Positions 57,238 to 64,000 of a stretch of DNA of 64,000 nt are shown here, one piece after another. This DNA is from Rhodococcus jostii RHA1. Its GTDB lineage: Bacteria > Actinomycetota > Actinomycetes > Mycobacteriales > Mycobacteriaceae. The notes beneath the pieces were generated by a model. It ran no database searches, was not told where the DNA came from, and saw only the letters and a list, made by a program, of their open reading frames with translations. The stretch lies in the NCBI RefSeq assembly GCF_000014565.1, contig NC_008270.1, forward strand, positions 378,537 to 442,536, read 5' to 3'. The number at the start of each line of letters is the position of its first letter. Position 1 is the stretch's first letter. A program made the translations under genes and the position numbers.

Positions 57238-58920
57238 ATGGGTGCAGGCCGAGGGAAAGAGCAATGGCAGAAGGCTGCTGGCGAGGCACGCAGAGCCGCG
57301 ACTGAAAAAAGGCTGCTCCGAGAGGTCGAGCCGATCTTGCGCAGGTGGTGCGACGAACAGAGGCCATTGACCCAGTGGACTCGGCAGGCTGTTGTCAACG
57401 CCTCGAGAGACGGATCGGGTCCGCCACGAATCCCCAAGCCGACCCTCTACCGATACTTCACAACGAACGACGCGCTCTGGGATCGAGTTGCCACAGAGAT
57501 CACGCGACGAGGGGATGAGGAGGTGCCCTCACTGATCCGTGCTGCTGCCACGGGCAATCTCGACTCGCGTCAGCCAGCGTGGGTATTCGAGTTCGTCACC
57601 AGCAGTGACAACCTCGAGTTGCTTACCTTCTCGGGTTCAGCCGCAAAAGTGAAACTGGCGCAGTCGCGCTACTCTGAAGTCCGGAAGACCGGCGATACCC
57701 TGACCCGAATCGTCGCCGCCACCGTACTCGCCCGCGCCCTGCTCTCATCGGCGTTGACCGATCTCCGGCTGACCGCTACCCAGGCAGACCAGACAAAACG
57801 GAAACGCACTATTGCCGATGCGCGAGCCTCGCTCAGCGAGGCAGTCGTGAATTGTGAAGACGCGCTGAGCCTCGTCCGCAAGGGCAACCACACACATCTG
57901 CGGGTCGCGCTGAAGTGTCTGAAAATCGCCAGTGAGGCAGAGAGGCTGCTCTCCCGGCAATCTGGCAATGGGATCCATCTCAGGAAACTGGCCATATTTA
58001 AGCGCACGGAGGTCGAATATGCGGAAGAACTCGGTTGGCGGACCCGAGCGGCAATCGCGAAATTCCACCAAAACCGTGCCGAAGCGCTGCGGGACCAAGA
58101 TCGAGAACTCGAATGGGAATCAATTACCTCCGCCGCTCACGAGTTCGTAACGCTGTGCGACGAAGGCGAAGTGATCGAGGCTGGGGACGTCACGATGATC
58201 TTCTCCCGATACTTCGCTGCGCGAGTCGCCTATGACTTGATTCCGACCGACGAACAGAGCCGTACCTTTCGCAAGCTGCAAAACCTCTATCCCCGGACCC
58301 GGATGGGGACCAAGAGCCGAGCGAATGTGACCACTCTTGAGAAAGTCGTGAAGTTCAGCAATGCATATGACCGACTGTCTGCCCCGGATTCGGACCCAAG
58401 CGAAGTGACGAATCTCCTCAAGGAGTATGACTTCACCGCAACGAGTCTGACGCGAGCGAATCGCTTTCCTGGGGTAGGCCATCTTCTGCTTGCACGATAT
58501 TCAACAGCGTTGTGGTTCAGTGCAAAGGAGAACGGAGGTCAATGGCCCCGAGCGCTGGGGGCTTTCGATCTCGTCCAGGCGGAGCCGTTGGATTTTCTGC
58601 GGCGGTCACTCAAATTTTACGACGATGCCCAATTCGAAAAGCGTGATGAGGGAGCTGCCGGAAGGATCAAGCAGATTGCCGCAGTGGAGGGTAAGCGTAT
58701 GCGAGCAGAATTCGAAAGGGCGCTCACCGAGAGGGGAATACATCCAGAGTCTATTGGGATGGAGCAGATGAGTTCCGAAGAGATCAACAAAGTGATCGAA
58801 TCCATCAACCAACTGGTTTTCAACGCGGCGCGGTTCGAAATCCGGAGCACGGACAGCATGCGAATACTCGTTGCAATCGAACCTATCCAGGACTATCTGA
58901 TGGCCATTCAACCGGTGTGA
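57238..58920 (+). CDS. Protein with N-terminal TetR-type HTH and a large unknown region
   Basis: 560 residues from ATG 57238, with GGAGGG four bases upstream; an earlier frame start at 57109 lacks a site. Residues 20-95 resemble a TetR DNA-binding domain (PTLYRYFTTNDALWDRVATE). The remaining 460 residues are helical with charged repeats like TPR/ARM solenoids (RVALKCLKIASEAERLLSRQ, KLAIFKRTEVEYAEELGW) but match no family I know. Much larger than a normal 200-residue TetR protein, so a regulator with a signal-sensing solenoid is one possibility. Confidence 0.6.
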   Translation: MGAGRGKEQWQKAAGEARRAATEKRLLREVEPILRRWCDEQRPLTQWTRQAVVNASRDGSGPPRIPKPTLYRYFTTNDALWDRVATEITRRGDEEVPSLIRAAATGNLDSRQPAWVFEFVTSSDNLELLTFSGSAAKVKLAQSRYSEVRKTGDTLTRIVAATVLARALLSSALTDLRLTATQADQTKRKRTIADARASLSEAVVNCEDALSLVRKGNHTHLRVALKCLKIASEAERLLSRQSGNGIHLRKLAIFKRTEVEYAEELGWRTRAAIAKFHQNRAEALRDQDRELEWESITSAAHEFVTLCDEGEVIEAGDVTMIFSRYFAARVAYDLIPTDEQSRTFRKLQNLYPRTRMGTKSRANVTTLEKVVKFSNAYDRLSAPDSDPSEVTNLLKEYDFTATSLTRANRFPGVGHLLLARYSTALWFSAKENGGQWPRALGAFDLVQAEPLDFLRRSLKFYDDAQFEKRDEGAAGRIKQIAAVEGKRMRAEFERALTERGIHPESIGMEQMSSEEINKVIESINQLVFNAARFEIRSTDSMRILVAIEPIQDYLMAIQPV

Positions 58921-59670
58921 GATCTGTTGTCCCGGAAGAACGAGCAAACCCGCCGGGCGAGTTCTCCTTGGCGTTCTCAGGAGAGCGCATCAACTAAACC
59001 GGCAAATCACGTCACCGAAGCCGCCCCGATCCTGCGGCGCGAGTATCCGGGTCCGTTGCCGACGAGGTTTGACATCGGAGCCCTGGAGTCGTACCCGCAC
59101 CGCGCCGACGTGACCGCCGGCCACGCCAGCACCGCAGTGGGCGACACAGCCAGCGCCGAGGCCGGGGTGGTGCTGGTGTACTCGGTCGAGCGATGGAATG
59201 GCGGGCCAGGGAAAGGCGGGCCAGGGAAAGGCGGGCGTGGTAGGTATCGGATCGTGAGCGTCGACGGGAGTGGATACCCAGATCACAGAGGTCCCGTTGA
59301 CTGAGGGGCTCAGTGAGGATGCCGACCGCTTCGGTGCGGGATGGTCGGCCCCGCCGATGATTCAGTGATCGACACGCTCATCGAGGCGATCCACGTGCGC
59401 CTTGGCGTCGTGCCCGACGCGATCTCTGCGATCCCGGCGTCGGAGCTGCGCGCAGCTCGACGGGAGGCGATTGCAGCCGGACTCGTGGCGTCCGCAAAGG
59501 TGCCGTATGGCCTGGTTCCTTGCAACCGGGCCATACGGACCCTGGTGTTCAGTCGGTGGTGGCGTTGACCTTCTTGCCTTGGAGGATGGGGCGTCGGTCG
59601 GGCCTTTGATGTAGGGGCCACGCCAGATGATGCGGTGCACTCCTCTGGTGTGACGTGTGATGGACGGGCG
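58921..59670. other. Intergenic region with repeats
   Basis: 750 bases. A 15-base unit (GGCGGGCCAGGGAAA) is repeated twice and begins a third time near 59204-59239. A strong inverted repeat at 59503-59538 is listed separately. A frame at 59341-59568 (DTLIEAIHVRLGVVPDAISA) could encode a small protein but ends in the repeat and is not claimed. Confidence 0.4.
59503..59538. repeat. Perfect 10-bp inverted repeat
   Basis: CCGTATGGCC (59503-59512) and GGCCATACGG (59529-59538) are exact complements around 16 bases, inside a frame of uncertain status. Could be a hairpin or a binding site. Confidence 0.5.
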
Positions 59671-60510
59671 TTACGGTCGAGGTTCCTGGGGTGTGAATCC
59701 TCCCGCCTGCGACAGGTCCCAGAGGTATCGGTTGTAGATCAACTCCGCCTCGTAGTAGGCGGTGATGCAGTTATTCAGTGGTTCCTTGTCGAGGTCCCAT
59801 AGGACGCAGACTTGTGCCGTCGACATGAGCCCGCACATCGAAGCGAACAGTCCATGCCGCCACGAGTCCATGACCTTCGTGTATGTATTCATTTGCGCGG
59901 CCATGGTGACAATGGAAATTGCGACCGCGTTCGCGTGGACCAGTCTGTGAAGCAAGGGGAATTCCCGTGGGGCAAGGCTAGGTACTAGCTTGTCGACGAG
60001 TGCCTGGTATGACTTCGGGACCTTGGATCGTGGGAGCAACGGATTGGCAGCACGCCAGTCTGCGATGCTCTTTGCGAGGGCGAGCTCACCTGGGGCCGCA
60101 TTCGGCCCGTGGATGTCGTAGCTGTTGAATCCCTCGCTGAACAAGGCTGCCATCTTCGACATCCGCAGCATGGGTGAGTCCTCGGTGTCGGCGAGAAATG
60201 CTGCGCGACTCGAGTACTCTGCCGTCGCTCGGGCAAGTACAGCTGGTGAGATGAGCATTGGGGATTCGAGGTTCAGAAGCTTGCCGATCGCGTACAAATT
60301 GTCGCCGGCCCCTAAGAGGTAGAAGCGGATCAGTTTGTGCGCACTAGTAAGCGGATCTGGAACGTCGGCCGCCGCATACTGACGATCGACGGCTGCGAGC
60401 TCGTGACCGGGTTCGTGATACGGGGAGTACGCCAATTTGTTGATTGTCAACGAAGTGGTGTTGCAGAGAGTGGCCACGATGGCCAAGCTCGGGGGCGTGA
60501 GGTCGGTCAT
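59671..60510 (-). CDS. Hypothetical protein (279 residues)
   Basis: Mostly helical, soluble, with conserved-looking blocks: KLIRFYLLGAGDNLYAIGKL, RATAEYSSRAAFLADTEDSP and a C-terminal AYYEAELIYNRYLWDLSQ. The arrangement suggests a helical bundle (HEPN- or DUF5677-like in outline), but no catalytic motif was seen. ATG 60510. Function unknown. Confidence 0.65.
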   Translation of the reverse strand: MTDLTPPSLAIVATLCNTTSLTINKLAYSPYHEPGHELAAVDRQYAAADVPDPLTSAHKLIRFYLLGAGDNLYAIGKLLNLESPMLISPAVLARATAEYSSRAAFLADTEDSPMLRMSKMAALFSEGFNSYDIHGPNAAPGELALAKSIADWRAANPLLPRSKVPKSYQALVDKLVPSLAPREFPLLHRLVHANAVAISIVTMAAQMNTYTKVMDSWRHGLFASMCGLMSTAQVCVLWDLDKEPLNNCITAYYEAELIYNRYLWDLSQAGGFTPQEPRP

Positions 60511-61002
60511 GGCAAGTCAGCCTAACGACGAGGCCGACAAACTCCTCGTCGATCTGCTCGCGATCCTCGACGCTGTCGACGTCGACTGATTCCTGAGTCT
60601 TGTAAGTCGATGCGACGGCAGAAAGTGATCCGGGTAGGCCCGGCGGGGGACGTCACTTGGGTGCAGCCGCAGGAGTCTCGGTCGATGAGCTGGGATGGCA
60701 GTCGATGGGTTTCGGGTGCGATGCCGGGGCCGGCGATTCGCCGCAGAGCTCGTGGACTGCGGCGAGTGACCAAGGGGGTTGGTGGCCGCCGTACAAGCAT
60801 CCGGCGAGGTGAGCACTGGTGATGCTGCCCGGTATGTGACGCCCGACACCCGGAGCCGGGCGCCCAGATGGTGCCAGACCCACACTCTGCGAGGTCTCTT
60901 CTCGACGAAGCGAGTGGTGGTGCACTCGCCTTCAGTCCATCCCTTTGTGCGCACCGATCACCGCGCATTCCTATCACTGAACTGGGCAGAAGACACGTCC
61001 CT
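60511..61002. other. Intergenic region, no supported gene
   Basis: 492 bases. Several overlapping frames on both strands, none with domain features or ribosome sites. Confidence 0.4.
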
Positions 61003-61356
61003 GTGACGGCCGAAGGGCCACGCCCGCAACGCGATACCGATGCAGCAGCCACGCCGCCGCTGGGTGAGATTCTGACCGCCGACGAGATCGCCCGGTCTGT
61101 GGCCCGGGTCGCGTACCCCACCAGCCCGGTGGTGCTGGTGGACGAGGAACTCGCCCTGGCCGCCCCGGCGCGGGCCTACGGTGATTGGCCCGATGCGCTC
61201 GCCTGCCGGATCTGGCCGAGAAGCCCCGCACGCTTCTGCCGGAGACCGCCGGCGGCCGCGCGGCGGGCGACCCTGAAGCCGGACCCGGCGCGTAGCGACC
61301 ACCCCGGCTCGGTTCCCGGCCGCCGGCACCTGAAGGGTGAGATGGTGCGGGTATGA
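61003..61356 (+). CDS. Hypothetical protein coupled to DUF6308
   Basis: 117 residues from GTG 61003. The first 70 residues look coding (EILTADEIARSVARVAYPTS, VVLVDEELALAAPARAYGDW), the rest is Arg/Pro-rich. Its stop overlaps the start of the DUF6308 gene (ATGA), which supports it as an upstream partner. No family recognised. Confidence 0.4.
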   Translation: MTAEGPRPQRDTDAAATPPLGEILTADEIARSVARVAYPTSPVVLVDEELALAAPARAYGDWPDALACRIWPRSPARFCRRPPAAARRATLKPDPARSDHPGSVPGRRHLKGEMVRV

Positions 61357-62012
61357 CATTGCGGCTGCCGACGACCCTCGCGACCGACTCGAACACTGCG
61401 GCGATCGCGGCCCTGACGAGGTATTACGGCCGCCCGTACCTCGGTGACGACGCTTACGTCGGCGCGCACTTCGATTCCTGGTCGAGCACCGGCGACCGTG
61501 CCGGGGAGGCGGACCGGTTCACCGCGGACGACCTGGTCGCGGTGACGTTCCTGTCCGTGCAGGTCCCACCGAAAGCGGCGCAGGCGATCCTGCACACCGA
61601 GGCGAAGGCGCTGAACGCCCTTCTGACGGCGATAGGCCCGGATCGGGACCTGGTCGACGAACCGGACCCGCTCGCCCCGGGATGGCCCGCCTGGGACCTG
61701 GAAACGGCCCTGTGGGCGCTGCCGGGGATCGGACAGACGAAGGCAACGAAGCTGATCGCCCGCAAACGTCCCCGGCTCTACCCGATCTGGGACTCGGTGG
61801 TCAGTCAGGTCCTGGGCACTGAGCGATCACATCTGAACCCGGTCCGGGAGGCGCTCCGCGCCGACGACGGCGCGTTGCACCGCCGGTTGCTGTCGCTCCG
61901 GGAGGAGGCCGGCCTCCCCGAGGAGATCTCCGCACTGCGGGTGTTCGATGTGATCGCGTGGATGGACGGCAAGAACCGCGGACTCGATAATCACAACGAG
62001 TTGGAAAATTGA
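61353..62012 (+). CDS. DUF6308 family protein
   Basis: 219 residues. The pattern FDSWSSTG, FTADDLVAVTFLSVQVPPKA and LWALPGIGQTKATKLIARKR with PRLYPIWDSVV fits this actinobacterial family. The GIGQTKATKLIA stretch is a helix-hairpin-helix-like motif, suggesting DNA or nucleic-acid binding. Function unknown; common in plasmid and accessory regions. Confidence 0.7.
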   Translation: MTLRLPTTLATDSNTAAIAALTRYYGRPYLGDDAYVGAHFDSWSSTGDRAGEADRFTADDLVAVTFLSVQVPPKAAQAILHTEAKALNALLTAIGPDRDLVDEPDPLAPGWPAWDLETALWALPGIGQTKATKLIARKRPRLYPIWDSVVSQVLGTERSHLNPVREALRADDGALHRRLLSLREEAGLPEEISALRVFDVIAWMDGKNRGLDNHNELEN

Positions 62013-62221
62013 CTCAATAATCTCCCGGCGTACGCGCGATCTGCAGACGACGCGTATGTGACTAGACGATTTGATGGGAACCCGGCCTTCTACGGTGTCT
62101 GCATCGCGTAGCAGGGTATCTGAGCTGCATCGCATCGTGTCTCAGTATCTGGTCTGAAACGCGAATCGACCTATCCAGTAGCCGCGTGCTCAACTTGGTC
62201 AGACGTGCGATCGTTTGTGCC

Positions 62222-63115
62222 ATGACCACGAACACAGACCAGGCCGCGCTGCCGCAAGTGACGGACCCCGCCGATCCCGCTGACGCCGCAAACGAAGCCA
62301 GCGACGCCACCCCGGAATCGACCCGGGCAAAGATGCTCCGGTTCGAGGCCCGTGGCTTCACACCGATCCGCCACACATTCGTCCAGCAGCCCCTCTCCGC
62401 CAAGGTGCGGAAGGCGAAGCTCGGCGAGATCGTCACTGCACGTCAGGGGCGGGAACTGAACGCATACCTTCTGCTTCTGGTCAACCACGCACGGCTTACC
62501 AAGGAAGACCATCCCTGGCCGGCAGGCGCCTGGGCTCGGGCTCTGTCATCGAGTGCTGGCGCCCCGCTCCCGAACTCGGCAGTCAGTCGAATCTGGAAGA
62601 ACCTGGGGGACCTCGAACTCATCGACCGCTCCAGGAAGTGGCGAAGAGCGCACGTGTTGCCGAGGGACGAATCCGGTAAGCGGAAGTACGCCCGGCCTCG
62701 TCCCGATATGGCCACAGGGGAGAAGAAGGAGCAGGAAATCTACTTCATCCTGCCGGCAGCCTTCTGGACCGATGGCTGGCACGAGAACCTGACGCTCCCC
62801 GGCCGTGCGGTGCTTCTGATCCTGCTTCACGAAACCAGTGGGCGAGACGAGACCTATTTGCCGTACGAGCAGGCGGATAACTGGTACGGAATCTCGGCGA
62901 AGACCGCGCAGCGGGGGATACACGAGCTGATGGACCACAAGCTGATCACCGTTCGATCGCAGCGGGTCGCAGCAGAATTCTCGGCTACCGGCTGGGCAGA
63001 TCGCCGGTATTTCACGCTGACCGGGCCGTTCAGTCGTGCTGCGCGTACGGAGCTTCAGAACAAGACGGCACGCGAATCCGCGGCGAGGTCGAGCAAGGGG
63101 GAGGGCAGTGAGTAA
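62222..63115 (+). CDS. Winged-helix protein, possible plasmid replication initiator
   Basis: 297 residues from ATG 62222, with no Shine-Dalgarno sequence, so possibly leaderless. Two winged-helix-like regions: residues 95-150 (NSAVSRIWKNLGDLELIDRS) and 195-260 (LPGRAVLLILLHETSGRDE, GISAKTAQRGIHELMDHKLI). Rep proteins of actinobacterial plasmids have this two-wing plan, and the nearby AT-rich DNA and telomere-like motifs fit. Could equally be a regulator. Overlaps the next gene. Confidence 0.55.
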   Translation: MTTNTDQAALPQVTDPADPADAANEASDATPESTRAKMLRFEARGFTPIRHTFVQQPLSAKVRKAKLGEIVTARQGRELNAYLLLLVNHARLTKEDHPWPAGAWARALSSSAGAPLPNSAVSRIWKNLGDLELIDRSRKWRRAHVLPRDESGKRKYARPRPDMATGEKKEQEIYFILPAAFWTDGWHENLTLPGRAVLLILLHETSGRDETYLPYEQADNWYGISAKTAQRGIHELMDHKLITVRSQRVAAEFSATGWADRRYFTLTGPFSRAARTELQNKTARESAARSSKGEGSE

Positions 63116-63326
63116 ACGAAAACCATCGCGAGACGAGCCATACCTCGATCTGGAGATCGTTGGTTCCATCAAGCGGACGTTCTGCGCGGCCCTGTTGCTC
63201 TACGTCTCCGCAGAGAAAGATGTTCCCAAACGTCGACACGTAGTTACGACGGTAGCGGTGGCGCTAGCAGCAGTCGTAATCCTTCGGGATCCGGATTTGG
63301 CGCTCCGCTTATTCGCTAAGCAGTGA
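63108..63326 (+). CDS. Small hypothetical protein with a hydrophobic C-terminal half
   Basis: 72 residues. GTG 63108 lies eight bases inside the preceding gene with AAGGGGGAGGG just upstream. A charged N-terminus (KRKPSRDEPYLDLEIVGSIK) is followed by CAALLLYVSA and a second hydrophobic stretch VVTTVAVALAAVVILRDPDL that may touch the membrane. Probably co-translated with the Rep-like protein. Confidence 0.55.
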   Translation: MSKRKPSRDEPYLDLEIVGSIKRTFCAALLLYVSAEKDVPKRRHVVTTVAVALAAVVILRDPDLALRLFAKQ

Positions 63327-63368
63327 GATTCCACCAGTGCGAGGAGCGAATGTAGAGCGTGCCCCAAA

Positions 63369-63404
63369 CACGGCCCGCACCCGACTTCCGGGGTGCGGGC
63401 CGTG
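63369..63404 (+). terminator. Strong hairpin terminator
   Basis: CACGGCCCGCACCC (63369-63382) and GGGTGCGGGCCGTG (63391-63404) form a perfect 14-bp stem around an 8-base loop, 43 bases after the last gene. Confidence 0.85.
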
Positions 63405-64000
63405 TGCCGTGCGGGGCCGTAATGGTGCTGTGACCTGGTGTTATGACATGTCCCCGGTTTGTGATGTGGGGGCGCCGGCGACCTGTCGGGGGAGTGCCGG
63501 CGCCGGGGTGTCGGCGGGCGCGCGGGTGTCTGTTTCGTCCGGTTTTGAGCCGGTTTTGAAAGGTGTTGATTGACAACGTGTTTCGGTAATTAGTTGGTGA
63601 ATAAGTGTTTACGTGTGTTGTGCACAAACGTCAAGTTGTAAGGTTCGTAATCTGTTGTAGATCAACATGTTTGAGTGTTTTGAGATTTTCAACTGTTTTG
63701 GTGTGTGAGGGGTGGGGTGGTATGCTGTGGGTATGACATGGAGTGGCGCGGGAAGGCGAGTGGGCGGCGGGTCGGGCGCACCCTCCCGCCTCCCCAGCCT
63801 CGTTGGGGGGTGGGGGACCGGATCGAACGGGACGAGTAAAAGCGCAGGTGAGAACCTAATCTCGAAAACTCAGAGGAGCGAAGCGACTCGATCGACGGCA
63901 ACGGGAATCGACCCACTGCGAGCCGCGTAGCGGCTCCCTGGCGGGGAGCGGAGCGACTCGCCCCGTCTCCCGGCGCGGAGCGTCGGGGGCAGCGCCGCGG
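63405..64000. other. Gene-free end with AT-rich stretch and telomere-like motifs
   Basis: 63545-63715 is unusually AT-rich. Then GCGNAGC (the complement of GCTNCGC, the central motif of Rhodococcus and Streptomyces linear-plasmid telomeres) occurs four times: 63878-63884, 63925-63931, 63948-63954 and 63975-63981. The second is centred in the palindrome GAGCCGCGTAGCGGCTC (63920-63936). No gene supported. Confidence 0.5.

Noticed and set aside
59200..59240. CRISPR-like repeat
   Set aside because: Units are only 15 bases and directly adjacent without spacers, and no cas gene is present.
58927..59304. Plus-strand open frame after the TetR-HTH protein
   Set aside because: Low-complexity repeats at its end, no ribosome site and no recognisable features; treated as intergenic.
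60509..60589. Short plus-strand frame of 26 codons rich in Leu and Asp
   Set aside because: Its start overlaps the start of the divergent hypothetical gene and it has no ribosome site.
60610..60822. Short plus-strand frame starting MRRQKVIRVGPAG
   Set aside because: Competes with equally plausible frames on the other strand; no ribosome site or family match.

Overview
The DNA is GC-rich, uses GTG and TTG starts freely behind strong GGAGG-type ribosome binding sites, and carries actinobacterial families (MbcA/RES-type toxin-antitoxin, DUF2510, a DUF3263-like protein, DUF6308, a Rhodococcus/Mycobacterium-type microcompartment). It looks like Rhodococcus or a close mycolic-acid actinomycete. 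The edges, with a toxin-antitoxin pair, a winged-helix Rep-like protein, truncated recombinase and IS pieces, and a cluster of telomere-like GCGNAGC motifs at the right end, suggest a large plasmid, possibly linear. That placement is inference.

Layout. 0.2-1.5 kb: an Xre/RES toxin-antitoxin operon behind an inverted-repeat operator. 2-3 kb: a broken sulfide:quinone-reductase-like gene. 3.1-3.9 kb: two coupled small genes. 4.6-16.8 kb: a minus-strand catabolic cluster with PxpB, PxpC, a GntR regulator, a cyclase-family hydrolase, an acyl-CoA synthetase, PxpA, a biotin carrier protein, biotin carboxylase and an NCS1 permease. This resembles an ATP- and biotin-dependent lactam or imide ring-opening pathway.

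18.7-33.2 kb: a bacterial microcompartment (BMC) locus of the RMM (aminoacetone / 1-amino-2-propanol) type. A minus-strand operon encodes an amino-alcohol kinase, a 10-TM putative metal exporter and a PAS protein. Divergent from it are an aldehyde dehydrogenase, a shell cassette (BMC-T, PduM-like, BMC-P, BMC-H), a second BMC-T and a class III aminotransferase/phospholyase. A second, apparently identical copy of the four-gene shell cassette follows, then a GntR regulator, an enoyl-CoA hydratase and an ethanolamine-type permease. The exact repeat is 1,686 bp and includes the C-terminal encapsulation-peptide codons of both enzymes, so both cargo proteins end in the same tail. The two GntR regulators are paralogues, and copies of GGCAACCAT lie in intergenic regions of both clusters, suggesting shared control.

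33.2-36.1 kb: a GlxA/AraC regulator divergent from an isochorismatase-like hydrolase, followed by a scar made of cold-shock gene, IS3 transposase and second isochorismatase fragments. 36.3-42.9 kb: a LysR regulator divergent from a creatinase-like M24 protein, a creatininase-family hydrolase, an MHS transporter, a PLP lyase and RidA. These suggest uptake and breakdown of a small nitrogen compound.

43-64 kb: an accessory region. It has a recombinase fragment, two frameshifted genes, an AT-rich stretch, two paralogous proteins combining zinc-ribbon arrays with a Vsr/DUF559-like nuclease domain, a TetR remnant, an ADP-ribosyltransferase-like protein, a CysH-like enzyme divergent from an unknown 601-residue protein, a 2OG-oxygenase-like protein, a TetR-type HTH joined to a large unknown region, DUF6308, and the Rep-like protein with telomere-like motifs. 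No rRNA, tRNA or CRISPR array was recognised.
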